NCBI GenBank assembly: GCA_002011035.2
Contig: MTLY02000002.1
Coordinates: 62,001 to 126,000, forward strand
From: Candidatus Hecatella orcuttiae
GTDB lineage: Archaea > Thermoproteota > Bathyarchaeia > Hecatellales > Hecatellaceae
Length of the DNA stretch: 64,000 nucleotides
Reading direction: 5' to 3'
Notes under the pieces: generated by a model
What the model saw: only the letters and a program-made list of their open reading frames with translations
Database searches by the model: none
What the model was told of the DNA's origin: nothing
Part shown: positions 49,633 to 57,590 of the stretch, piece by piece
How positions within the stretch are numbered: position 1 is the stretch's first letter
How the letters are laid out: every line of letters starts with the position of its first letter
Program-made: the position numbers and the translations under genes

Positions 49633-50574
49633 ATGTTCAGGTTTGAAAGGGAACAAACCATAGTGGAAGTTGGAAAAGTGAAGTTCGGAGGACAGCCAGG
49701 CGAGCTGCCCACGCCCTTGGCGGGCACAATTTTCTACAAAGGGCATAAAATCATCACCGACCCGAAAAGCGGAGAATTCGACAGAGCTGCGGCTGAAGCC
49801 CTGTTGAAAAAGCAGGAAGAGCTTTCAGAACTCACAGGAGTTCCGCAGGTGGTTCAGGTTTTTGCGGAGGCCCCTGAAGTCATGATCAAGTATCTTGATT
49901 TCGTTTCAAACTTCACCGATGCCCCCCTCCTCATAGACTCCACAGACGCCACCACCCGGCTTCAAGGGGCTAAACATGCAGCGGAAGTGGGGCTACAAGA
50001 TAGGGCGATCTTCAACTCCATCAATGTTTCCATCACCGAACAGGAGATGGCTGTGCTCAGAGAAACCAGCCTGCCTGCTATTGTCTTAGCTTTTAACCCT
50101 AAGGATCAGACAACGGTAAAAGGGCGGATGGAAGTGATGACTACTGGAGCGGGTTTAATGGAAAAAGGCCTCCTAGACATTGCGAAAGAACTCACTGAAA
50201 AAATCCTTATCGACGTGGCAGCTACGGCTTTAAGCTTAGGGGCAGGGCCTTCTGAGAGGGCAACGTACGTGATGAAGACTAAATTCGGGCTGCCGGTGGG
50301 CACAGGCATACACAACGCTGTTTCAGCTTGGACTTGGCTTAAAAAATACAAGAAACAAATCCCTGAAGGAAAAGACGTTTACAGAGTCTGCGATATCTCC
50401 AGCTCCGTTGTCCATGTCCTATGCGGAGGAGATTTCATCCTTTACGGGCCTATTGAAAACGCTCCCTACATCTTCCCAACCGTAGCCTTCGCCAACATCA
50501 TGGTGGCCGAGGCTGTTAAGGAGGGCTTGGGAACGAAGCCGGCTGAGGAGCATCCCGTCAACAAACTCTGCTAA
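49633..50574 (+). CDS. mtrH: tetrahydromethanopterin S-methyltransferase subunit H
   Basis: Soluble TIM-barrel subunit that transfers the methyl group between tetrahydromethanopterin and MtrA. Conserved blocks: FRFEREQTIVEVGKVKFGGQPGELPTPLAGTIFYKGHKI, APLLIDSTDATTRL and the FNPKDQTTVKGRM loop. ATG 49633 (313 aa) with GGTGAT upstream gives the family N-terminus; a GTG at 49624 adds three residues. It closes the operon. Confidence 0.96.
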   Translation: MFRFEREQTIVEVGKVKFGGQPGELPTPLAGTIFYKGHKIITDPKSGEFDRAAAEALLKKQEELSELTGVPQVVQVFAEAPEVMIKYLDFVSNFTDAPLLIDSTDATTRLQGAKHAAEVGLQDRAIFNSINVSITEQEMAVLRETSLPAIVLAFNPKDQTTVKGRMEVMTTGAGLMEKGLLDIAKELTEKILIDVAATALSLGAGPSERATYVMKTKFGLPVGTGIHNAVSAWTWLKKYKKQIPEGKDVYRVCDISSSVVHVLCGGDFILYGPIENAPYIFPTVAFANIMVAEAVKEGLGTKPAEEHPVNKLC

Positions 50575-50578
50575 AGCT

Positions 50579-50610
50579 CTTTCCTCCTTTTTTGTTTACG
50601 GTTTTTCAGC
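50579..50610 (+). terminator. T-rich terminator after mtrH
   Basis: CTTTCCTCCTTTTTTGTTTACGGTTTTTC directly follows the mtrH stop: several U-runs without a stable hairpin, the usual archaeal termination signal. A TATA-like TAGATTTATAAC (50610-50621) starts the next unit. Confidence 0.5.
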
Positions 50611-50665
50611 TAGATTTATAACCCTTAGGCTGAAATAATAGCTCAGAACTTCTCAGGTGTTTTAT

Positions 50666-51025
50666 ATGAGTTGGAGAGTGGCCAGTGAAATAAGGCAGAG
50701 GACAGGGCACCGGTTCAACATAGTCATCCAAAGCCTGCCTGAAGACAGCGAAGCGGCCATGACCTTCGAGGAGCTTTTCAGAAGAGTGAAGGCCAAAGAG
50801 TTTCTCGGGGATGAAGCCGAACTTGCGGAGAATCTGGATGCTTTAGAAAAAAGAAGAGAAATAGGCGTGAAGACAGGACCCGACCAAGTCAAGAGATATT
50901 GGGCAACTCCTAGAGGAAAACTGGAGACTAGAAAAAGAAAAGCCCTCATAAAACTTCACACCCAAGAGCTTACGGAAAATGAAGTGGCTGCCTTAGAAAG
51001 AATGGCCTCTAAACCTAAAGCCTAG
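50666..51025 (+). CDS. hypothetical basic protein, 119 aa
   Basis: Unrecognised small protein. ATG 50666 (MSWRVASEIRQRTG) is preferred over the GTG 50657. Residues about 30-60 look like helix pairs (MTFEELFRRVKAKEFL, AELAENLDALEKRREIG) followed by a basic, strand-like KTGPDQVKRYWATPRGKLETRKRKA, the layout of a winged helix with wing. The C-terminal helix ends KPKA. DNA binding is plausible but unproven. It has its own promoter between mtr and the amidase gene. Confidence 0.6.
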   Translation: MSWRVASEIRQRTGHRFNIVIQSLPEDSEAAMTFEELFRRVKAKEFLGDEAELAENLDALEKRREIGVKTGPDQVKRYWATPRGKLETRKRKALIKLHTQELTENEVAALERMASKPKA

Positions 51026-51129
51026 AAGCGCTAAACGGCTAGGCGAGCTTGAAGGGCCCTGTTCCGTAACTCTCACCGTTTCCGGTTTTTATTAAAATTT
51101 ATAGAAAGCCAAAGCCTCGGCGGCGTGAA

Positions 51130-52536
51130 ATGAAACCTCATTCAAACGCGGACAGCTTGAAAAAACCGCGGCTGGTGGTGGCGGGGGCTCAGAGCAGCTC
51201 AGGGAAGACCACAGTTACCTTAGGCCTCGCGGGGCTTCTCATGAAAAGAGGCTACCTAGTTCAGACCTTCAAAGTAGGCCCTGACTACATCGACCCCAGC
51301 TATCACACTGGCATCACCCGGAGGCCGTGCCGAAACCTCGATTCATGGATGGTTCCTCTGCCCCATCTGCTGGAGATATTCGCTCACGGCATGGAAGAAG
51401 CTGACATAGCCTTGGTGGAGGGTGTCATGGGCCTTTACGACGGTATCCACGGCGCAGGGGAGGCTGGAAGCACAGCGCAGGTAGCTAAAAGATTGAAGGC
51501 GCCTGTGATCCTTGTAGTTGACGCTCACAGCATGGCGAGGTCCGCTGGAGCTTTAGTTTTAGGCTACAAAAGCTTCGACCCCCAGCTCAGCCTCAGGGGG
51601 GTGATTCTGAACAGGGTCTCTTCCCTCTCCCACGCTCAATGGTGCAAGGAGGCGATCGAGAAAGCAGCTAAGATCCCCGTCGTAGGCGCTATACCCAAGA
51701 GCGGGGAAATAGAAATGCCTGAACGCCATTTGGGGTTGATCCCTGTAAAGGAAAAAGAAAGCCTAGGAGGTTATTTTTCAAAGATAATCTCCCACATGGA
51801 GTCCCACGTGGACTTGGCCATGATCTTGGACGTCGCTGCTTCAGCCCCAAAATTGCCTGAAGTGAAGAAGGTGCTTTTTCCGTCTACTTCTCTTCCTAAA
51901 AAAGTGAGGGTAGGCGTCGCCTTAGATGAAGCCTTCAATTTCTACTACCAAGAAAATTTGGACTTGTTGAGTCTCCACGGCGCTGAGCTTGTGCCCTTCA
52001 GCCCCATCCACCACCGGAAGCTTCCCGAGGTAGACGGCCTATACTTGGGAGGAGGATTCCCGGAAGTGCTTCCCAGAGAACTGGAAGCTAACAAGACCGT
52101 GAGAAACGAGATAAGGAAGGCGGCAGAGGACTCCATGCCTGTCTACGCGGAGTGCGGAGGCTTGATGTATCTCACGAGATCCATCACCGATTTCAACGGC
52201 CGCACGTATAGGATGGTGGGTATTTTCGACGGCAGGACCCTTATGACCAAGAAGCTCTGCCTAAACTACACTTTAGCCAAAGTGGTGAAAGGCCACCTGC
52301 TGGCTGGTCCGGGAGCGAAACTGAAGGGCCATGAGTTTCACTATTCAAAGATCGTGGAAATCCCCCGGGACGCCGTCTTCGCCTACAGCATGGAGAAAGG
52401 CTACGGCATCGACGGGAAACATGACGCTTGGAACCTGTATAATACCTACGCCTCCTACATGCATGTCCACTTCGCCCACAGCCTGAAATTGGTCAGAAAT
52501 TTTATTGCACACTGCCAGAAATACAGCAAACACTGA
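51130..52536 (+). CDS. cbiA/cfbB: cobyrinate / Ni-sirohydrochlorin a,c-diamide synthase (CbiA/CfbB family)
   Basis: ATP- and glutamine-dependent amidase acting on the a and c side chains of a corrin or of Ni-sirohydrochlorin. The N-terminal synthetase domain starts with the P-loop AGAQSSSGKTTVTLGLAG and FKVGPDYIDPSYHT. The C-terminal class I glutaminase domain has YLGGGFPEVLP and the nucleophile in YAECGGLMYL, with a final YMHVHFAHS. 468 aa. The two paralogs (CbiA for B12, CfbB for F430) cannot be separated by eye. Its place next to mtr, whose A subunit needs a corrinoid, fits either. TATA-like TTTATAG at about 51097-51104. Confidence 0.88.
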   Translation: MKPHSNADSLKKPRLVVAGAQSSSGKTTVTLGLAGLLMKRGYLVQTFKVGPDYIDPSYHTGITRRPCRNLDSWMVPLPHLLEIFAHGMEEADIALVEGVMGLYDGIHGAGEAGSTAQVAKRLKAPVILVVDAHSMARSAGALVLGYKSFDPQLSLRGVILNRVSSLSHAQWCKEAIEKAAKIPVVGAIPKSGEIEMPERHLGLIPVKEKESLGGYFSKIISHMESHVDLAMILDVAASAPKLPEVKKVLFPSTSLPKKVRVGVALDEAFNFYYQENLDLLSLHGAELVPFSPIHHRKLPEVDGLYLGGGFPEVLPRELEANKTVRNEIRKAAEDSMPVYAECGGLMYLTRSITDFNGRTYRMVGIFDGRTLMTKKLCLNYTLAKVVKGHLLAGPGAKLKGHEFHYSKIVEIPRDAVFAYSMEKGYGIDGKHDAWNLYNTYASYMHVHFAHSLKLVRNFIAHCQKYSKH

Positions 52537-52544
52537 AGGGAGGA

Positions 52545-53984
52545 CTGAAGGCTTCGGGGTTAAAAATATATAACACGCTGACAGGCCGGGAGGAGGAGTT
52601 TAAACCCATAGAAAGCGGAAAGGTGAAAATCTACACCTGCGGCCCCACCGTGTACGACTACGCCCATATCGGGAACTTCAGAACCTTTGTGCTTCAAGAC
52701 GTTCTAAGGAGGTGGCTGAAATACAAAGGCTACGAGGTCTACCAAGTCATGAACCTAACCGACGTTGACGACAAGACCATCAGAGGCGCCAGAGAAACCG
52801 GTCTCTCCTTGAAGGAGTATACCGCCAAGTATACGGAGGCGTTTTTCGAGGACGCGGATAAACTTGGCATTGAAAGAGTTGAAGTCTACCCCAAAGCCAC
52901 CGAGCACATCCAGGAAATGGTAGAACTGGTCAAGAAGCTCATGGACAAAGGATTCGCCTACCGAGGGGAGGACGGTTCGGTGTATTTTGACATCTCAAAA
53001 TTTCGGGAATACGGCCAGCTGTCCAAGGTCAAGCTACGCCTTTTGAAGGCGAAAGGCCGAATCAAAGCTGACCAGTACTCTAAGGAGGAGGCAGAAGACT
53101 TCGCCCTCTGGAAGGCGTGGGACGAGGAAGATGGGGATGTTTTTTGGGAAACAGAGCTGGGGAAAGGTAGACCTGGATGGCATACCGAATGCGCAGCCTT
53201 GTCCATCAAATATCTGGGGGAAACCTTCGACATCCACGCCGGCGGAGTCGACCTCATGTTTCCTCACCACGAAAACGAGATAGCTCAGGCAGAAGCGGCG
53301 ACTGGTAGAAAATTCGTCAACTACTGGCTTCACTTCAACCACCTGATGGTGGAAGGGAGAAAAATGTCCAAGTCTCTGGGAAACTTCTACACCCTGCGGG
53401 ACTTACTTCAGAGAGGCTACCACCCTAAGGCCATAAGATACGTTCTGCTTTCAACCCATTACCGTAAGATATTAGACTTCTCCTTGAAGAATCTGGAGAA
53501 GGCATCTGATGTCGTCGGAAAACTAGAGGACTTTCTCCATCGACTAAAGGAAGCCAAGGGAAGGAAGGAAGAGGGAGAGAGAGAAGAAGCTGAAAAGCTG
53601 ATTTCTCAATGCAAAGAAAGCTTTGAAGCAGCCATGGACGACGACTTGAATGTAAGCATTGCTTTAGCCTCGGTGTTCAGACTTGTGAGAGAGGCCAACA
53701 GGCTTATCGACGAAAACAAGCTTGGAGAGAAGGAGGCGGAAGACATGGAAGGCTTCTTAAAAAACGTGAACAGAGTCCTCAACCTCGTCGAAGAAAAACC
53801 CAGACCGGAAAAGCTTCCCGAAGAACTGGAGAAACTTCTCATCAAAAGGGAAGAAGCCCGGAAGAATAGAGATTGGAAAACCGCCGACGCCCTTAGGGAA
53901 GAGCTGGAGAAGAAGGGGTTAAAAATAGAGGACACACCGAAAGGGGTGCGGTGGAAGTGGAAAATCAGTTCTCCAAGGAGTTAA
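52545..53984 (+). CDS. cysS: cysteinyl-tRNA synthetase, start codon unusual
   Basis: Class I CysRS. Conserved from GLKIYNTLTGREEEF through CGPTVYDYAHIGNF (HIGH and zinc Cys), GWHTECAALS, the FDIHAGGVDLMFPHHENEIAQAE zinc site and KMSKSLGN. No ATG, GTG or TTG lies at the family's N-terminus; the first GTG (52623) is inside the active site. The frame opens upstream to CTG codons at 52545 and 52533, beside AAGGGAGGA, so a CTG start is proposed, otherwise a sequence error. It follows cbiA/cfbB by 8 bp. Paired with SepCysS it gives two Cys-tRNA routes. Confidence 0.9.
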   Translation: MKASGLKIYNTLTGREEEFKPIESGKVKIYTCGPTVYDYAHIGNFRTFVLQDVLRRWLKYKGYEVYQVMNLTDVDDKTIRGARETGLSLKEYTAKYTEAFFEDADKLGIERVEVYPKATEHIQEMVELVKKLMDKGFAYRGEDGSVYFDISKFREYGQLSKVKLRLLKAKGRIKADQYSKEEAEDFALWKAWDEEDGDVFWETELGKGRPGWHTECAALSIKYLGETFDIHAGGVDLMFPHHENEIAQAEAATGRKFVNYWLHFNHLMVEGRKMSKSLGNFYTLRDLLQRGYHPKAIRYVLLSTHYRKILDFSLKNLEKASDVVGKLEDFLHRLKEAKGRKEEGEREEAEKLISQCKESFEAAMDDDLNVSIALASVFRLVREANRLIDENKLGEKEAEDMEGFLKNVNRVLNLVEEKPRPEKLPEELEKLLIKREEARKNRDWKTADALREELEKKGLKIEDTPKGVRWKWKISSPRS

Positions 53985-54033
53985 GAAACTTTATTTGAAA
54001 GTTCACCGCATCTACTAGCCTAGGGATTGGGTT

Positions 54034-54213
54034 ATGCCTCAACTGGCTGTCTGTAAAGATTGCGGCCATCTTCTCTATAAGGGCGTCGACCTGAAGCCGG
54101 CTGAGGAGATCATCCAACTTAACGGTGGAACATGTCCTAAATGCGGACGGAAACTGGAATTCTTCATTGACAACGTGGAGATCTTTCCGGTGGAGGACTT
54201 GGAAAAAAGCTAA
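54034..54213 (+). CDS. small zinc-ribbon protein, 59 aa
   Basis: Translation from ATG 54034 gives MPQLAVCKDCGHLLYKG, then GGTCPKCGRKLEFF and an acidic tail. Two C-x2-C knuckles about 25 residues apart make a zinc ribbon, as in many archaeal small proteins of unknown function. It is 49 bp after cysS on the same strand and overlaps the convergent ileS stop by 4 bp. No specific family name is evident. Confidence 0.75.
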   Translation: MPQLAVCKDCGHLLYKGVDLKPAEEIIQLNGGTCPKCGRKLEFFIDNVEIFPVEDLEKS

Positions 54214-57200
54214 CTCCGAATTCTTTCCAGCAATATCTTTATTTTTTCCTCCCCCACCAGCCACTCTTTTAGGTAGGCACCTTCTCCGGCTGGTTTAACG
54301 TTTTCTATGTTCTTCAGCCTCAGGTTTCGGATTCTAACCTCGGTTTTGATGTAGTCTTCCATCTGCTTCAATATGGATAAAGTTTCCGAGCTGGCATACC
54401 CTAGGGTGGCGTCCACGTAGTCTTCGATGTTCAACTGCATGTCTTTCCTCATAAGCTGGGCTCTCCGAACTATTTCCCGGGCTGCGGATTCTGCCAGAAG
54501 CTCAGGGGTCTTAGCTGTATCCACATACACACGGCCGTGGTCAAAATTCTCCGCAACGATGCTACTCGGGTAGATTTCTTCAACCTTGAAGTCTTCTTTT
54601 TGAAGCTTGTAGGTTTCCCCCTCCACGGATACTTCGACTTCCCCCTTCTCTTGGAGCAACTGGAGGGCTGTTCCTTCTCCCATCTTCTCCAAGCCGGCCA
54701 ACACTTTGGGAAAGGCGGATTTAAACTTCAAACCCAAAGAGGCATGCTGAGGTTGAAGTTTAAGCTTTAGGAAGGGCGGCCGCTCTCCAGGGCGAAGAAT
54801 GAGTACTTCTTTGGCGTTGGCTTGGTTGAGGAGTATCTCCTTCCTTCTGGTAAAGGCTTCGTGAGCCGCTTGGTCTGAGGGGAGCAACGTGACCGTCCGC
54901 ACAGGCCATCGGAGTTTTATCCGCCCTTTTTGCCTCGCGGCAAGGACGGCTTTCAAGGCTTCTCTGCAGATTTGAATATCCCTTTCAAGAGTTTCGTCCA
55001 CCAATTCATTTTTTCTCTCAGGCCAACTGCAGAGGTGAATACTTTCAGGCTTCCCGGGGGATAGAGCTGAGTAAAGTTCCTCAGCCAAGTAGGGGGTGAA
55101 AGGGCTCATGAGCTTCAAGGCCTCTAAGAGCACCGTATAGAGGGCTGTGTAGGCGGTCATCTTCTCCACAGCCTCAGCTTCAATCCACGTTCTCCTCCTG
55201 ATCAACCTGAGGTAGAATCGGCTTACATCCTCGACCAAGAAGTCGAAGACTTCCCTTAAGGCTTTGTGAAGCCTGAAGTTCACGAGGTTCTCGGTGACCT
55301 TCCCTGTCATAGATTGGCATCGGGAAAGAAGCCATCTGTCTTCGTCTTTGAGCTGCTTCCAAATTTTTTCCAGAGGCCAATCCTCAGGATTGAACCTGTC
55401 CAACTGCATGTAGGTTACTGCAAAGGCGAAAACGTTCCAGACCACGTTTAAGACTCTTTTCACCTGGGAGAGTTCTTCAACGTCAAAAAGTAAGGTGTCC
55501 TCGGGGGCAGCCTTACCGAGAAGGTAAAACCGGGTTACGTCAGCCCCGTAGAGGTTTAGGATTTCCTCAGTCCAGATTACGTTGCCTTTAGACTTGGACA
55601 TTTTCTGGCCGTATTTGTCGAGGACATGGCCTTGGCATAAAACCTTCACGTAGGGGGTTTTATCGTAGAGGGTTACTCCCGTGGCTAGGAGGGAATAAAA
55701 CCACCCACGGGTCTGGTCCACTGCTTCGGTGATGAAATCATAGGGGTAAAGTCTCTGAAAAAGCTGAGGGTCTTCCAAGGCGTTTATGGATGCGGAATGA
55801 GCTACACCGGAATCCAGCCAGCAGTCGAGAACGAAGGGAACGCGGCTCATTTCCTCTCCGCAGCGAGGGCATTTTAACACTACCTCGTCTATCCATGGAC
55901 GGTGAAGTTCAAGGCGGCTGGGGAGTTTTTTGGCTTCTTTCACCAACTCCTCCCGGGTTCCGATAACTTTCAAGGCTTCGCATTTTCCACACTTCCACAC
56001 ATTGAGAGGGCTTCCCCAAACCCTTGTCCGCGAGATACACCAGTCTTCCGCGTTGCAAAGCCATTCCCCGAATCTGTTTCTCCCAGCCCACTCCGGAAAC
56101 CATTGGACTGAGCTGTTTTCCCCCAGCATCCTTTCCCTGAGAAGGGAGACTTGAAGAAACCATTGTTTGTCCGCCCGGTAGAGGAGGGGAGTGCCGCATC
56201 TCCAGCAAGTGGGGTATTCATGCTCAATTTCTCCAGACCAGACAAGCAGCTCCTTCCTTTTCAGGTCCTCCACTACTGCCTTATTTGCCTCTCGGAAGAA
56301 TATCCCCCCATATTTACCCGCCTCCCCGGTGAAGAGGCCCTTTTGGTCGACAGGGCAGAACACGGGTATTCCGTATCTTGCGCCAACCTCAAAATCTTCT
56401 GGGCCGTGGGCTGGAGCTGTGTGAACGCAGCCTGTTCCCTCTTCCATGGATACATGCTCCCCGCAGATGACGGCGTGGTCGTGAAGGTTGGAATGTCTTC
56501 TGTGAGCAGGAGTTTCTTCCATCAGCGGGTGAACATACTTGGCGCCTTCCAGTTTCCGACCGTTGAAAGAGTCAACTTTAACGTAGTCTTCCACTTTAAG
56601 CTGCTGGAAGACGCGGCTGCGAAGTTCTTCGGCGAGAATCCAAACTTCCTCCCCTACTTTAACCTTGACGTAGGTGTGATCCGGGTGAACTGACACAGCT
56701 TCGTTTCCCACCAGCGTCCAAGGGGTTGTCGTCCAGATTAAAATATACTCCCCGGGTTTATCCTCTAATTGAAACTTGACGATGATGGAAGGGTCTCGTA
56801 GGGTGGCGTAGCCCAGACTCACCTCATGGCTGGAGAGAGGTGTCTCGCAGCGGGGACAAGTGGGTACTACCTTGTAGTCTTCTTTAAGCAGTCCTTTTTC
56901 GTAGGCTTTCTTAATAAACCACCACACAAACTCAATGTACTTATCTTTCCTCGTCTCGTAGGCATGGTCGTAGTCCAGCCATAAGCCGAGTCTTTCAGAG
57001 TTTTTTCTCCAATGTTGAATGTAGAAATCCACCAGCCTACTGCATTCTTCAACAAACCGGCTTAGGCCTATCTTCTCTAAGTCTCCCTTGGATTTTATCC
57101 CTAGGTTTTTTTCAGCCTCGATCTCCACAGGCAGACCTTGACAGTCCCATCCGGCTTTCCGCCAGACGTTTTTCCCCCGCATAGCTTCGAAGCGTAAAAC

Positions 57201-57398
57201 AGCGTCCTTCATCGCCCTTCCGCGAGCATGGCCGATGTGCATGAAGCCGTTGGCCGTGGGGGGGCCTTCTAGGAACCTGAAAAGAGGCCCGGTCTCCCTT
57301 AGCTTGGAAAGCTTGTCTCGGATGCGGTTTTTAACCCACATTTCGGAGACTTTTCTCTCCACTTCAATAGGATCGTAGGAGGGCTTGAGATTTCTCAT
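54210..57398 (-). CDS. ileS: isoleucyl-tRNA synthetase
   Basis: Class I IleRS of 1062 aa with editing domain. HIGH motif in GFMHIGHARGRAMKD, the editing domain TTTPWTLVGNEAVSVHP, WCISRTRVWGSPLNVW, QTRGWFYSLLATG and KMSKSKGNVIW are all present. The C-terminal anticodon-binding region is full length. An ATG start at 57398. It is divergent from aglB with 192 bp to the preferred aglB start. Confidence 0.97.
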   Translation of the reverse strand: MRNLKPSYDPIEVERKVSEMWVKNRIRDKLSKLRETGPLFRFLEGPPTANGFMHIGHARGRAMKDAVLRFEAMRGKNVWRKAGWDCQGLPVEIEAEKNLGIKSKGDLEKIGLSRFVEECSRLVDFYIQHWRKNSERLGLWLDYDHAYETRKDKYIEFVWWFIKKAYEKGLLKEDYKVVPTCPRCETPLSSHEVSLGYATLRDPSIIVKFQLEDKPGEYILIWTTTPWTLVGNEAVSVHPDHTYVKVKVGEEVWILAEELRSRVFQQLKVEDYVKVDSFNGRKLEGAKYVHPLMEETPAHRRHSNLHDHAVICGEHVSMEEGTGCVHTAPAHGPEDFEVGARYGIPVFCPVDQKGLFTGEAGKYGGIFFREANKAVVEDLKRKELLVWSGEIEHEYPTCWRCGTPLLYRADKQWFLQVSLLRERMLGENSSVQWFPEWAGRNRFGEWLCNAEDWCISRTRVWGSPLNVWKCGKCEALKVIGTREELVKEAKKLPSRLELHRPWIDEVVLKCPRCGEEMSRVPFVLDCWLDSGVAHSASINALEDPQLFQRLYPYDFITEAVDQTRGWFYSLLATGVTLYDKTPYVKVLCQGHVLDKYGQKMSKSKGNVIWTEEILNLYGADVTRFYLLGKAAPEDTLLFDVEELSQVKRVLNVVWNVFAFAVTYMQLDRFNPEDWPLEKIWKQLKDEDRWLLSRCQSMTGKVTENLVNFRLHKALREVFDFLVEDVSRFYLRLIRRRTWIEAEAVEKMTAYTALYTVLLEALKLMSPFTPYLAEELYSALSPGKPESIHLCSWPERKNELVDETLERDIQICREALKAVLAARQKGRIKLRWPVRTVTLLPSDQAAHEAFTRRKEILLNQANAKEVLILRPGERPPFLKLKLQPQHASLGLKFKSAFPKVLAGLEKMGEGTALQLLQEKGEVEVSVEGETYKLQKEDFKVEEIYPSSIVAENFDHGRVYVDTAKTPELLAESAAREIVRRAQLMRKDMQLNIEDYVDATLGYASSETLSILKQMEDYIKTEVRIRNLRLKNIENVKPAGEGAYLKEWLVGEEKIKILLERIRS

Positions 57399-57590
57399 GA
57401 CATTACCACTGAAGGGGTGATCTGTCGCTTTTCCTTCTTAGATGCGTGTTCTAGAGATAGAAATTCAGCCTATAATAGTTTTTTACGCGATCCACGCGGC
57501 GAGATTTCAAAAAAATTGGGCCTATAAAACAAATTGAGGCGGCTGCTAAGGTTTAAAGCCTTTAAAGCTATTAAAAAACAGGGTTGTAGG

